Assembly (NCBI RefSeq): GCF_025397915.1 | Contig: NZ_JALIDZ010000010.1 | Span: forward strand, 124,001 to 188,000 | Reading direction: 5' to 3' | Length of the DNA: 64,000 nucleotides | DNA from: Microbaculum marinisediminis | GTDB taxonomy: Bacteria; Pseudomonadota; Alphaproteobacteria; Rhizobiales; Tepidamorphaceae | Shown: positions 50,899-59,652 of the stretch, piece by piece | How the letters are laid out: each line of letters starts with the position of its first letter | How positions within the stretch are numbered: position 1 is the first letter of the stretch | Translations under genes and position numbers: made by a program | The notes under the pieces: generated by a model | Seen by the model: only the letters and a program-made list of their open reading frames with translations | What the model was told of the DNA's origin: nothing | Databases searched by the model: none

Positions 50899-52455
50899 AT
50901 GACGTCCAAATTCTACATCACGACCGCGATCTCCTATCCCAACGGCGCCCCCCATATCGGGCATGCTTACGAGGCCATGGCGACGGACGCGATCGCGCGG
51001 TTCATGCGGCTGGACGGGCGCGACGTCTATTTCCTGACCGGCGTCGACGAGCACGGCATGAAGATGGCGCAGACGGCGGCCAAGGAAGGGCTGACCCCGC
51101 GCGAACTCGCCGACCGCAACACGCCGCTTTTCGAGAAGATGGTCACGTCGCTCGAGTGCTCGAACGACGACTTCATCCGCACGACCGAGCCGCGCCACCA
51201 CACCTCGTCCCAGGCGATCTGGGAGCGCATGGTCGAGGCAGGCGACATTTACCTCGGCACCTATTCCGGCTGGTACTCGGTGCGCGACGAAGCCTATTAC
51301 GCCGAATCCGAGACGACCGTTCGCGAGGACGGTGTTCGGATCGGCCCCAATGGCACACCCGTCGAGTGGACCGAGGAGAACAGCTATTTCTTCCGTCTGT
51401 CGGCGTTCCAGGACCGGCTGCTGAAGCTCTACGAAGACCATCCCGACTTCATCATGCCGAAGGAGCGCTACAACGAGGTCGTCAGCTTCGTGAAGGGCGG
51501 CCTGCAGGACCTGTCGGTCTCGCGCACGACGTTCGACTGGGGCGTGAAGGTTCCCGGCGACGAAAAGCACGTGATGTACGTCTGGGTCGACGCCCTGACG
51601 AACTACATCACCGGCGTGGGATATCCCGATACCGACGGCGAGACGTTCCGGAAGTGGTGGCCTGCCGACCTCCATGTCATCGGCAAGGACATCGTGCGGT
51701 TTCATACAGTCTACTGGCCGGCATTCCTGCTCTCGGCCGGTGTCGCGCCGCCGAAGCGCGTCTTCGCGCACGGCTTCCTGTTCAACCGCGGCGAGAAGAT
51801 GTCGAAGTCGGTCGGCAATGTCGTCGATCCCTTCGCCCTGATCGACCACTACGGCGTCGACCAGGTGCGCTACTTCTTCATGCGCGAGGTGCCGTTCGGC
51901 CAGGACGGCAACTACAGCCACGATGCCATCGTCCAGCGCATCAACGCCGATCTCGCCAACGACCTGGGCAATCTGGCTCAGCGCTCGTTGTCGATGATCG
52001 CCAAGCACTGCGATGCGACGCTGCCGCAACCGGGAGCGTTCACGGCCGACGATACCGCCATGCTGACCGCCTGCGACGACCTGATCGGCAAGGCGCGCGC
52101 GGCCATGACCGACCAGCAGCTGCATATCGTGCTGGCGGACATCTGGTCGGTGGTGGCCGACGCAAACCGCTATTTCGCGGCCCAGGAGCCCTGGGCCCTG
52201 CGGAAATCCGATCCCGAGCGGTTCGCAACCGTGCTCTACGTGACGGCGGAGGCTTTGCGCCAGATCGGCATCCTGATCCAGCCCTTCGTTCCCGCGTCGG
52301 CGGACGCGCTGCTCGATCTCGTCGGCGTGCCCGCGGACAAGCGTAATTTCGCCGAACTCGGGGAAGGGGGGCGTCTTGCCGCCGGCACCGCCCTGCCGGC
52401 GCCGAATCCCGTGTTCCCGCGCTACGTGGAAGCCGAGGCCGGCGAGGGCGCCTGA
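50899..52455 (+). CDS. metG: Methionyl-tRNA synthetase
   Basis: Class I aminoacyl-tRNA synthetase of 518 residues. The HIGH-type motif is [13 protein letters not shown] (about 14-26) and the KMSKS motif is [14 protein letters not shown] (about 299-312). The connective-peptide knuckle (about 115-165) has no cysteine pairs, so this is the zinc-free type. The C-terminal tRNA-binding (EMAP-like) domain of E. coli MetRS is absent, normal for this short form. The ATG at 50899 is used; an upstream TTG adds only six residues. Confidence 0.97.
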   Translation: MTSKFYITTAISYPNGAPHIGHAYEAMATDAIARFMRLDGRDVYFLTGVDEHGMKMAQTAAKEGLTPRELADRNTPLFEKMVTSLECSNDDFIRTTEPRHHTSSQAIWERMVEAGDIYLGTYSGWYSVRDEAYYAESETTVREDGVRIGPNGTPVEWTEENSYFFRLSAFQDRLLKLYEDHPDFIMPKERYNEVVSFVKGGLQDLSVSRTTFDWGVKVPGDEKHVMYVWVDALTNYITGVGYPDTDGETFRKWWPADLHVIGKDIVRFHTVYWPAFLLSAGVAPPKRVFAHGFLFNRGEKMSKSVGNVVDPFALIDHYGVDQVRYFFMREVPFGQDGNYSHDAIVQRINADLANDLGNLAQRSLSMIAKHCDATLPQPGAFTADDTAMLTACDDLIGKARAAMTDQQLHIVLADIWSVVADANRYFAAQEPWALRKSDPERFATVLYVTAEALRQIGILIQPFVPASADALLDLVGVPADKRNFAELGEGGRLAAGTALPAPNPVFPRYVEAEAGEGA

Positions 52456-52506
52456 CGGAATGCCCGCCAAAGGAATATGGTCCCGGAAGGAATGCGTCCT
52501 GACGCC

Positions 52507-53307
52507 ATGATCGTCGACAGCCACTGTCATCTCGACTTTCCCGACTTCGCCGAGGAACGCGACGCCGTCGTGGCGCGCGCGCGGACGGCCGGAGTCGTCC
52601 GCATGGTCACGATCAATACCCGCTTCCGGCAGTTCGACCGGGTGCGGGCGATCGCGGAAAGCTACGACGATGTCTACTGCTCGGTCGGCACCCATCCGCA
52701 CAACGCCGGCGAGGAACCCGACGTGCCGGCCGCCGACTACATCGCCGCCGCCGACCATCCCAAGGTCGTCGCGATCGGCGAGGCGGGCCTCGACTATCAC
52801 TATGACAAGGCGCCGCGCGATCTGCAGGCCCAGAGCTTCCGCACCCAGATCGCGGCGGCGCGCGAGACTGGACTGCCGCTCGTCATCCACACGCGCGAGG
52901 CGGAAGCCGACACCGAGGCGATCCTGCGCGACGAGATGGCGAAGGGACGCTTCGACGCGATCCTGCACTGCTTCAGCTCGAAGGCCGGCCTCGCGACCGC
53001 GGGAATCGAACTCGGCCTTTACGTGTCGTTCTCCGGGATCCTGACCTTCAAGCGCTCCGAGGAGATCCGCGACGTCGCCGCCGCGCTGCCCGCCGACCGC
53101 CTTCTGGTCGAGACGGATGCGCCGTATCTTGCGCCGGTGCCGTATCGCGGCAAGCGCAACGAGCCGGCCTATGTGGTTGAAACCGCGAAGGTTCTGGCCG
53201 AAACCCGCGGTGTCTCCTACGACGAGATGGCCCGCCGGACGACAGACAATTTCTTTCGGCTGTTCTCCAAGATTCCCCGCCCGGCCGAGGTTTCAGCCGC
53301 TCCATGA
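52507..53307 (+). CDS. tatD: TatD family hydrolase
   Basis: Metal-dependent hydrolase of 266 residues; some members are 3'-5' DNases. Metal motifs: HCH in VDSHCHLDFPDF at the N-terminus, Glu in AIGEAGLDYHYDKAP (about 88-102), His in VIHTREAEADTE (about 127-138), His in ILHCFSS (about 152-158), and Asp in VETDAPYLAPVP (about 201-212). ATG at 52507 is chosen because the family starts right before VDSHCH; ATGs at 52477 and 52492 are possible. It follows metG and overlaps the MBL gene by four bases. Confidence 0.93.
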   Translation: MIVDSHCHLDFPDFAEERDAVVARARTAGVVRMVTINTRFRQFDRVRAIAESYDDVYCSVGTHPHNAGEEPDVPAADYIAAADHPKVVAIGEAGLDYHYDKAPRDLQAQSFRTQIAAARETGLPLVIHTREAEADTEAILRDEMAKGRFDAILHCFSSKAGLATAGIELGLYVSFSGILTFKRSEEIRDVAAALPADRLLVETDAPYLAPVPYRGKRNEPAYVVETAKVLAETRGVSYDEMARRTTDNFFRLFSKIPRPAEVSAAP

Positions 53308-54116
53308 CGGCGGTCGCGACGATCCTCGGCTGCGGGTCCTCCGGCGGCGTGCCGCGTGTCGCCAGCGGTTGGGGGGCCTGCAATCCGGATAATCCCAGAA
53401 ATCGCCGCCGACGCTGCTCGATCCTTGTCGAAAAGACCGGTGCCGAGGGAAAGACCACCGTCCTGGTCGACACGTCACCGGACCTGCGCGACCAGTTGAT
53501 CGGCGCCGACGTCTCCTGGATCGACGGTGTTCTGTTCACCCACGACCACGCCGATCACACCCACGGCATCGACGATCTGCGCCCGGTCGTCATCCACAAT
53601 CGCCGGCGCGTTTCGGTCTATATGGAGCCCGAAGCCGGCGAGCGCCTGCGGGAGCGCTTCTCCTATTGTTTCGATTCTCCGCCCGGCAGTCCCTATCCGC
53701 CGATCCTCGATTCCCACGACATCCTGCCGCCGACGCTGGTCGTGATCGACGGGGAGGGGGGCGCCATCGTCGCCGAGCCCTTCCCGGTGATCCACGGCCC
53801 GATCGCCGCTCTCGGCTTCCGCTTCGGCGGCCTCGCCTATACGCCGGACGTCAGCGATATCCCGGAAGAAAGCGTCGAACTGCTGCATGACCTTGACGTC
53901 TGGATCATCGACGCGCTGCGCGAAAGCCCGCATATCAGCCATTTTACCGTGGACGAGGCGTTGACCTGGATCGACCGGGTGAAGCCGCGCCGCGCGATCC
54001 TCACCAATATGCATGTCGACCTGGACTACGACGCCCTGAAGGCTCGGCTGCCCGATAACGTCGTTCCGGCCTATGACGGGATGCGGATCGCCTTCGAGGA
54101 CGAGCAGCCCGCCTGA
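53304..54116 (+). CDS. MBL-fold metallohydrolase (PhnP-like)
   Basis: Metallo-beta-lactamase-fold protein of 270 residues. The metal motif HDHADH lies in LFTHDHADHTHGIDD (about 78-92); further ligands are His in FPVIHGPI (about 159-166) and His near LTNMHVDLDYDAL (about 237-249). GCGSSGGVPRVASGWGAC at the N-terminus is typical of the PhnP/RNase-Z-like subgroup, which act on phosphodiesters. Its last 46 bases overlap the convergent diguanylate cyclase gene. Members in this tatD position are common in alphaproteobacteria, with unknown biological role. Confidence 0.92.
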   Translation: MTAVATILGCGSSGGVPRVASGWGACNPDNPRNRRRRCSILVEKTGAEGKTTVLVDTSPDLRDQLIGADVSWIDGVLFTHDHADHTHGIDDLRPVVIHNRRRVSVYMEPEAGERLRERFSYCFDSPPGSPYPPILDSHDILPPTLVVIDGEGGAIVAEPFPVIHGPIAALGFRFGGLAYTPDVSDIPEESVELLHDLDVWIIDALRESPHISHFTVDEALTWIDRVKPRRAILTNMHVDLDYDALKARLPDNVVPAYDGMRIAFEDEQPA

Positions 54117-55660
54117 GGCTCGGGCGCGTCCGGAGAAACGAACCGGTTTCGGCCCGACCGCTTCGCACGGTAGAGCGCCGCGTCGGCCTGGCGGATGACG
54201 TCGTCCGCCGTGGTGCCGTTGCCGGCCCAGAAGGCGATGCCGACGCTGCCGCTGATGGTTTCCTGTGTGCCATCAGGCAGCGTGATCGGACGCCCCAGGC
54301 CTTCGAGAACACGCGTCGCTACCTGCGAGGCCATGTCGGCGGGTCGTTCGCCATCGACCGCGATTCCGGCGAGAAACTCGTCGCCACCGGTTCGCCCGAT
54401 GAAAAGACCGTCTTGGAACTCGGCCTTGAGCCGGTTCGCCGCTTCGGCGAGGACGAAATCGCCCACGGCATGACCATAGGTGTCGTTGATCGGTTTGAAC
54501 CCATCCAGATCGACCGCCAGAATGGCGAACGGTTCGCCGTCCTGCAGCAACGCGGCCATGCGCTGCTCGATGTAGCGACGGTTCCCGAGCCCGGTGAGTT
54601 GGTCGTGGAACGCCTGAAACTCCAGCTTGTCCTTCATGTCGTTGAACGCGTGCGCCAGTTCGCGCAGCTCGATGGGGCCGTCGGTGATCTCGACCCGATC
54701 GCTCGGTTCTCCGCTCGCAGTGGCGACGGCCGCATCGCGCAGCCTGCGAAGCGAGCGCAAGACCATGCGTTCGAGGGTGAGCCAGGCCAGGACCCCGGAC
54801 AACGTGAGCGCGGCGGCGAAAAGCGCGAGATCGGCTATCAGATCCCGCTTCGCCTTGGACGAGACCGCGTCCTGGGACAGACCGACCATGACGGTATCGC
54901 CGGTCTCGGGTATCGACGCGGCCCCGAAAATGCGCGGCACGCCGTCGATGTCCATCAACGTGGACGTCCCAACCAGCGTGGACGCATGAAACGGAGGGGC
55001 AGGGCGCAGCTTTCCGTCCGGCGCAATCGGCAGATCTGCCCCCGGCCCCAGCCGATGATAGATCAGGCCCTCGTCGTCGATGGTCATCACCACGAAGTCG
55101 GCCGGCCCGCCGAGATCCTCGTCATAGGCCGGCTGCCAGGCCAGATCGATCGCGCGGATGACGTGCCAGGTGGTGCCGTCGGCGGCCCGTATCGTCAGCG
55201 CGCCAAACAGTTGCGCACGCCCGGCGCCCGACAGATACGGTCCCATGACCGCAAATCCGGGATCGACGATGTCTTCGAGCAGCTCCTCGATCACGGACTG
55301 GGACAGCGGAAATCCGGAGGTCGTGGAACAGAGGATCTCGCCGTTGGGGGCGATCATCCATACGATCTCGCCGTTGCCGGTAGGCGGTGTCGCGCAGGAC
55401 TGCGAACGTGCGGACGCGTCGAGTTGCGCGGCGGTCGCGGTCAGGACCGTGCGCGTCGTCGCGATCACGTGTTGGCGACGTTCGGCGACCAGGGTCGCGG
55501 CGCGCTGCGTCCATTTCTCGGCGTCTTCGATCGCTTCGCGCCGCTCGGATTCGATGAACTCTATGATCAGCAGCGACGTCGGGATGGCCGCCAGCGCGAC
55601 GACAACCGCCAGATGGGCGCCAAGGCCCAATCGTCGCAGGATCGGATAATTCAAACGCAT
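54071..55660 (-). CDS. Membrane-bound diguanylate cyclase with periplasmic sensor
   Basis: Protein of 529 residues producing cyclic di-GMP. TM helix 1 at about 14-34, a periplasmic sensor domain (about 36-265) of the double-Cache type by size and position, TM helix 2 at about 270-292, a HAMP segment (about 293-345) and a GGDEF domain at about 352-510. The active-site motif RTGGDEF is intact at about 441-447. The RxxD inhibitory site normally just before it is absent, as the corresponding residues are DGLF. No EAL domain. It overlaps the convergent MBL gene by 46 bases. Confidence 0.92.
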   Translation of the reverse strand: MRLNYPILRRLGLGAHLAVVVALAAIPTSLLIIEFIESERREAIEDAEKWTQRAATLVAERRQHVIATTRTVLTATAAQLDASARSQSCATPPTGNGEIVWMIAPNGEILCSTTSGFPLSQSVIEELLEDIVDPGFAVMGPYLSGAGRAQLFGALTIRAADGTTWHVIRAIDLAWQPAYDEDLGGPADFVVMTIDDEGLIYHRLGPGADLPIAPDGKLRPAPPFHASTLVGTSTLMDIDGVPRIFGAASIPETGDTVMVGLSQDAVSSKAKRDLIADLALFAAALTLSGVLAWLTLERMVLRSLRRLRDAAVATASGEPSDRVEITDGPIELRELAHAFNDMKDKLEFQAFHDQLTGLGNRRYIEQRMAALLQDGEPFAILAVDLDGFKPINDTYGHAVGDFVLAEAANRLKAEFQDGLFIGRTGGDEFLAGIAVDGERPADMASQVATRVLEGLGRPITLPDGTQETISGSVGIAFWAGNGTTADDVIRQADAALYRAKRSGRNRFVSPDAPEPQAGCSSSKAIRIPS

Positions 55661-56069
55661 AAAAACCCACCCAGAATACGCGTGCCCGCCGGAACGAAAA
55701 CGGACTGTCCCAGATGCCCGTTAAAATTCGGTCCGCCGCGTTGAATAAAATTGTATCGTTCTCGCGTCCGGCCATCCGCGGCCATCCCCGTTGTCGGCAC
55801 GGGCATCCGACAGCGATCGGATGATCGCGATCCTGTAGGCCTTTGAGTCAAAGAGGTTCTTTGGCCGAAGCCGCCCCCTCGGTCATATGCCATTTGGTTC
55901 CATAATATATCTTATGCGACATTTCTTTACCGGAGTGCGGCCGCAGGAATGCGTTTCGGTTTACGGCCCCGCACTCGGTTTCCGGGACAATGCCGTTCGC
56001 GATTGGCCGCGCGTACCATCGTCCCTCTGCTATGCTGCGCCCATCTCCGAACCGATTCCGGGATTGCCG
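55661..56069. other. 409-base divergent spacer
   Basis: Between the diguanylate cyclase (minus) and mazG (plus). It should hold both promoters. AT-rich TTCCATAATATATCTTATGC near 55897-55916 is the most promoter-like stretch. The mazG frame stays open through part of it but shows no conserved protein, so it is read as noncoding. Confidence 0.5.
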
Positions 56070-56924
56070 ATGCGTCCGTCCAAAGACATCCATACGCTCC
56101 TCGACATCATGGCCGCGCTGCGCACGCCGGTGACCGGGTGTCCCTGGGATCTGGAACAGGATTTCGCGACGATCGCGCCCTACACGATCGAGGAAGCCTA
56201 CGAGGTCGCCGACGCCATCGCCCGCGACGATTTGATGGACCTGAAGGACGAGCTGGGAGACCTCCTGCTCCAGGTCGTCTTTCACGCCCGCATGGCGGAG
56301 GAAATCGGCGCGTTTTCCTTCGGCGACGTCGTCGCGGCGATTACCACGAAGATGATCCGCCGCCATCCGCATGTCTTCGCGGCGACCAAAGCCGCTACGC
56401 CGGAGGCGGTGAAGCGCAACTGGGAAGACATCAAGGCCGAGGAGAAGGCCGAAAGACACGCCGAGCGCGAAACGCCCGGGCCGGCCTCGCTGCTCGACGA
56501 CGTGCCACTCGCCCTGCCCGCGCTGCAGCGCGCCGTGAAGCTGCAGAAGCGCGCCGCCCGGGTCGGCTTCGACTGGGACGACTCCGCCCAGGTCATCGCC
56601 AAGATCCACGAGGAGATCGACGAGGTGTCCGAAGCCGCCGAAGCCGGAGACCGGGGCGCACTTGCGGACGAGATCGGCGACGTCCTGTTCGCCGTGGCCA
56701 ACTTCGCCCGTCATTTCGGCGTGGATCCCGAAGACGCCCTGCGCGGGACCAACGACAAGTTCCGCCGCCGCTTCGCCCACATCGAACAGCAGGCGCGCGC
56801 CGAAGGCACGCCTCTGGAGGCCGTGACGCTCGAGCGGATGGAAGGCTGGTGGCAGGACGCCAAGAAAACTGAAGGCGCGCCCGCCCTCAGTCGAGGCGCA
56901 GCGCTTTCGCGAACCGCCGATTGA
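56070..56924 (+). CDS. mazG: Nucleoside triphosphate pyrophosphohydrolase MazG
   Basis: House-cleaning NTP pyrophosphatase of 284 residues with two MazG domains. First domain: CPWDLEQDF at about 22-30, with the metal motif EEAYEVADAI and KDELGDLLLQVVFHARMAEE. Second domain: GFDWDDSAQVIAKIHEEIDE (about 167-186) with EIGDVLFAVANFARHF. The ATG at 56070 matches the usual start just before LLDIMAALR. Its 3' end overlaps the convergent hflX end by 38 bases. Confidence 0.95.
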   Translation: MRPSKDIHTLLDIMAALRTPVTGCPWDLEQDFATIAPYTIEEAYEVADAIARDDLMDLKDELGDLLLQVVFHARMAEEIGAFSFGDVVAAITTKMIRRHPHVFAATKAATPEAVKRNWEDIKAEEKAERHAERETPGPASLLDDVPLALPALQRAVKLQKRAARVGFDWDDSAQVIAKIHEEIDEVSEAAEAGDRGALADEIGDVLFAVANFARHFGVDPEDALRGTNDKFRRRFAHIEQQARAEGTPLEAVTLERMEGWWQDAKKTEGAPALSRGAALSRTAD

Positions 56925-58308
56925 ACTCCGCCAGCCGCTTCATCGGGACGTCGACGTCGAGACGGACGACGCCGGTGTCGTCGTCATGCCGCCGCCCGGT
57001 GACGGTGCAGCGCTCATAGATCCAGTTCATGCCGGCGCCGTCCGCCGCATCGAGCACCACCGAACGGTGCGCGATCTCGCCTTTCAGGCGGGTCTCGATC
57101 GCCGCGAGCAGCGCGTCGACCCCCTCGCCCGTCATGGCGGAAATCGGGACCGGTCGTTCGATTTCGGGCAGACGCTCGGCAGCAGCCTTCAGGCTGTCGC
57201 ACTCCTCCGCGCCGATCAGGTCGATCTTGTTCCAGACCTCGATCATGTGACGGGGGTCCTCGGTATCGACGCCGAGCGAAGACAGCACGTCGACGACGTC
57301 GGCCGCCTGCGCCTTCGTGTCCGGGTGCGAAATGTCCCGCACATGCATCACCAGATCCGCTTCGATGACCTCTTCGAGCGTCGCGCGGAACGCCACGACG
57401 AGATCGGTCGGAATGTCCGATATGAACCCGACCGTGTCGGAGAGGATGGCCATATGACCTTCCGGCAGCGTCAGGCCGCGCAATGTCGGATCGAGCGTTG
57501 CGAAAAGCAGGTCCTCGGCGAGCACCTCGGCCTTGGTCAACCTATTGAAAAGCGTGGATTTTCCGGCGTTCGTATAGCCGACGATGGCGACGATCGGATA
57601 CGGAACCCGGCGGCGCGTCTCGCGATGCAGCGCGCGGGTCCGGCGAACCGCCTTGAGTTCCTTTTCGATGCGGGTGATCCGCTCCTGGATAAGGCGCCGG
57701 TCGGTCTCGATCTGGGTTTCGCCCGGCCCGCCCATGAAACCGAAGCCGCCGCGCTGTCGCTCCAGATGGGTCCAGGACCGTACCAGGCGGCTCTTCTGCC
57801 ACGTCAGATGCGCCAGCTCGACCTGCAGCCGCCCTTCCCGCGTGCGCGCCCGCGCGCCGAAGATCTCGAGGATCAGGCCGGTCCGATCGAGGACCTTGGC
57901 GTCCCAGGCCTTTTCGAGATTGCGCTGCTGCGCCGGGGTCAGCGCCGCGTCGACAACGACGAGCTCGGCATCCTCGCCGCGCACGATGGCGGCGAGTTCC
58001 TCGACCTTGCCACTGCCGATAAGCGTCGCCGGCCGCGGTGCGGCGACGCGGACGACGCCCTGCCCGACCACATCGAGGTCGATGGCACCGGCCAGGCCGA
58101 CGGCTTCATCGAGCCGCGCCTCGGCCGAACGCACCACGGCGGCCTTGGAGCCGCCGCGCGCGTCGTCCCGTCCCTTCCGATCGCTTGCCTCGAGAACCGG
58201 TACGAGGACATACGCGCGCGTGGGGTCACGCGCGGTGCTATGTCCCGACGCCCGCTCCGGGTCCCGGCCGGGCGCGCGACCATGCCGTGCAGGATCGACC
58301 GGCTTCAA
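56887..58308 (-). CDS. hflX: GTPase HflX
   Basis: Ribosome-associated GTPase of 473 residues that helps rescue or split stalled ribosomes. The N-terminal HflX domain includes GSGKVEELAAIV and GLILEIFGARARTREGRLQ. GTPase motifs: G1 VGYTNAGKSTLFNRL (about 249-263), G3 DTVGFISDIP, and G4 NKID. The start is the TTG at 58308, directly after the hfq TGA stop; a shorter form starting inside the ~40-residue N-terminal extension is possible. Convergent overlap of 38 bases with mazG. Confidence 0.94.
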   Translation of the reverse strand: MKPVDPARHGRAPGRDPERASGHSTARDPTRAYVLVPVLEASDRKGRDDARGGSKAAVVRSAEARLDEAVGLAGAIDLDVVGQGVVRVAAPRPATLIGSGKVEELAAIVRGEDAELVVVDAALTPAQQRNLEKAWDAKVLDRTGLILEIFGARARTREGRLQVELAHLTWQKSRLVRSWTHLERQRGGFGFMGGPGETQIETDRRLIQERITRIEKELKAVRRTRALHRETRRRVPYPIVAIVGYTNAGKSTLFNRLTKAEVLAEDLLFATLDPTLRGLTLPEGHMAILSDTVGFISDIPTDLVVAFRATLEEVIEADLVMHVRDISHPDTKAQAADVVDVLSSLGVDTEDPRHMIEVWNKIDLIGAEECDSLKAAAERLPEIERPVPISAMTGEGVDALLAAIETRLKGEIAHRSVVLDAADGAGMNWIYERCTVTGRRHDDDTGVVRLDVDVPMKRLAEFNRRFAKALRLD

Positions 58309-58566
58309 TCAGCCACCAGCGGCTGCGCCTTCCTCGGCCGGCTCGAACAGCTGAATCGGCCCGTTCGGCATGACCGTGGAGATTGCGTGCTTGTAGACAA
58401 GCTGAGAATGTCCATCGCGCCGCAACAATACGCAGAAATTATCGAACCAGGTGACTACCCCCTGAAGTTTAACCCCGTTTACGAGGAAAATCGTGAGAGG
58501 CGTCTTGTTCTTGCGTACGTAGTTGAGGAACGTGTCCTGTAGGTTTTGATTTCGTTCCGCCGCCAT
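58309..58566 (-). CDS. hfq: RNA chaperone Hfq
   Basis: Sm-like RNA-binding protein of 85 residues. The Sm1 motif [19 protein letters not shown] (about 30-48) and the diagnostic Sm2 motif YKHAIS (about 60-65) are present. The proximal-face glutamine is near [12 protein letters not shown]. hfq-hflX adjacency is typical. AAAGG lies just before the ATG. The short glycine/alanine C-terminus is usual in alphaproteobacteria. Confidence 0.98.
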   Translation of the reverse strand: MAAERNQNLQDTFLNYVRKNKTPLTIFLVNGVKLQGVVTWFDNFCVLLRRDGHSQLVYKHAISTVMPNGPIQLFEPAEEGAAAGG

Positions 58567-58719
58567 TCCTTTACCTCTTGCCCCGCCATTTCCTTTCAGG
58601 GCGGGTCCCTTCTCTTCCGACCAAGATTGATCGGCAAACCATCAATCCGTCCCGGCTACAATTAGATGGCAACTCGTACCGCCGGGGCAAGGTTCGATTC
58701 TGCACCGCACTGTTCATTT

Positions 58720-59580
58720 TTACGGCGCGATCTCCGCCTGCGTGTAGAAAAGCTCGCGCAGTTTTCCGGCGATAGAGCCCGGTTTACCGTTCCCGATGAC
58801 CGCATCGTCGATCTTGACAACCGGCATAACCAGTTTTGTCGCCGACGTCACGAACGCCTCACGCGCCTTTCTCGCCTCTTCGACGGTGAAAGGCCGCTCG
58901 ACGATTTCGACGCCCTCGCGGGCGGCGAGATCGACGACGACGGTTCGGGTAATGCCGCGCAGGATCCCGAATTCCGCCGGCCGCGTGATCAATCGGCCAT
59001 CCTGATCGACGATCCACGCATTCGTCGCCGACCCCTCCGTCACATAGCCATCCGTGTCGACGAACCACGCCTCCGATGCACCGGCGTCTTCCGCCGCTTG
59101 CCTGGCAAGCACGTTGGGAAGCAGAGAAACCGACTTGATATCGACCCGATCCCAGCGATTTTCCGGAACCGTAATGACACTGATACCGTTTTCCGCCGAT
59201 TTTGCACTCTTTTTCGGATCGATCGCACGCGCCGTCACGACGACCGCCGGTGGCACGTCGTCCTTCGGGAACGGATGGTCGCGCTTGGCGACGCCGCGGG
59301 TCACCTGCAGGTAGACGAGCCCGTTGCGCACCCTGTTGCGCCGCACGGTCTCGCGCAACACATGTCCGAGCGCCTTCGCCGACATCGGCTCGCGAATACG
59401 CAGCTCCTTCAGCGAGCGGCCGAGCCGCGCCATGTGCCGCGTTTCGTCGACGAGATGTCCGTCATGCACCTCGCAGACCTCGTAGACGCCGTCGCTGAAC
59501 TGATAGCCACGGTCCTCGACATGCACCTGGGCGTAGGCATGCGGAACATACCGGCCATTGACGTAGGCGATGCGGGACAT
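58720..59580 (-). CDS. D-amino acid aminotransferase
   Basis: Class IV PLP-dependent transaminase of 286 residues, likely D-alanine transaminase (2-oxoglutarate/D-glutamate). N-terminal YVNGRYVPHAYAQVHVEDRG and FSDGVYEVCEV are typical of the Dat group. The PLP lysine region is DIKSVSLLPNVLARQAAE (about 146-163); EGSATNAWIVD and GITRTVVVDLA follow. ATG at 59580 is used; the longer frame adds 23 unlikely residues. It sits between trkH and hfq, as usual in alphaproteobacteria. Confidence 0.9.
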   Translation of the reverse strand: MSRIAYVNGRYVPHAYAQVHVEDRGYQFSDGVYEVCEVHDGHLVDETRHMARLGRSLKELRIREPMSAKALGHVLRETVRRNRVRNGLVYLQVTRGVAKRDHPFPKDDVPPAVVVTARAIDPKKSAKSAENGISVITVPENRWDRVDIKSVSLLPNVLARQAAEDAGASEAWFVDTDGYVTEGSATNAWIVDQDGRLITRPAEFGILRGITRTVVVDLAAREGVEIVERPFTVEEARKAREAFVTSATKLVMPVVKIDDAVIGNGKPGSIAGKLRELFYTQAEIAP

Positions 59581-59652
59581 GGTCGAGGCTGCTCCGAGTC
59601 GTTTTCTTGTGATTGGTATCAGAATGAAGGCGGATTGGAGCCGAAACAAGGA

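Noticed and set aside
55887-56069. N-terminal extension of MazG
   Set aside because: The extra ~60 residues match no MazG feature and the normal start lies at 56070.
58674-58712. T-loop-like sequence (GGTTCGATTCTGC) suggesting a tRNA or tmRNA end
   Set aside because: No pairing T-stem, acceptor stem, anticodon arm or CCA can be drawn around it; it lies in the plain spacer between the aminotransferase and hfq.
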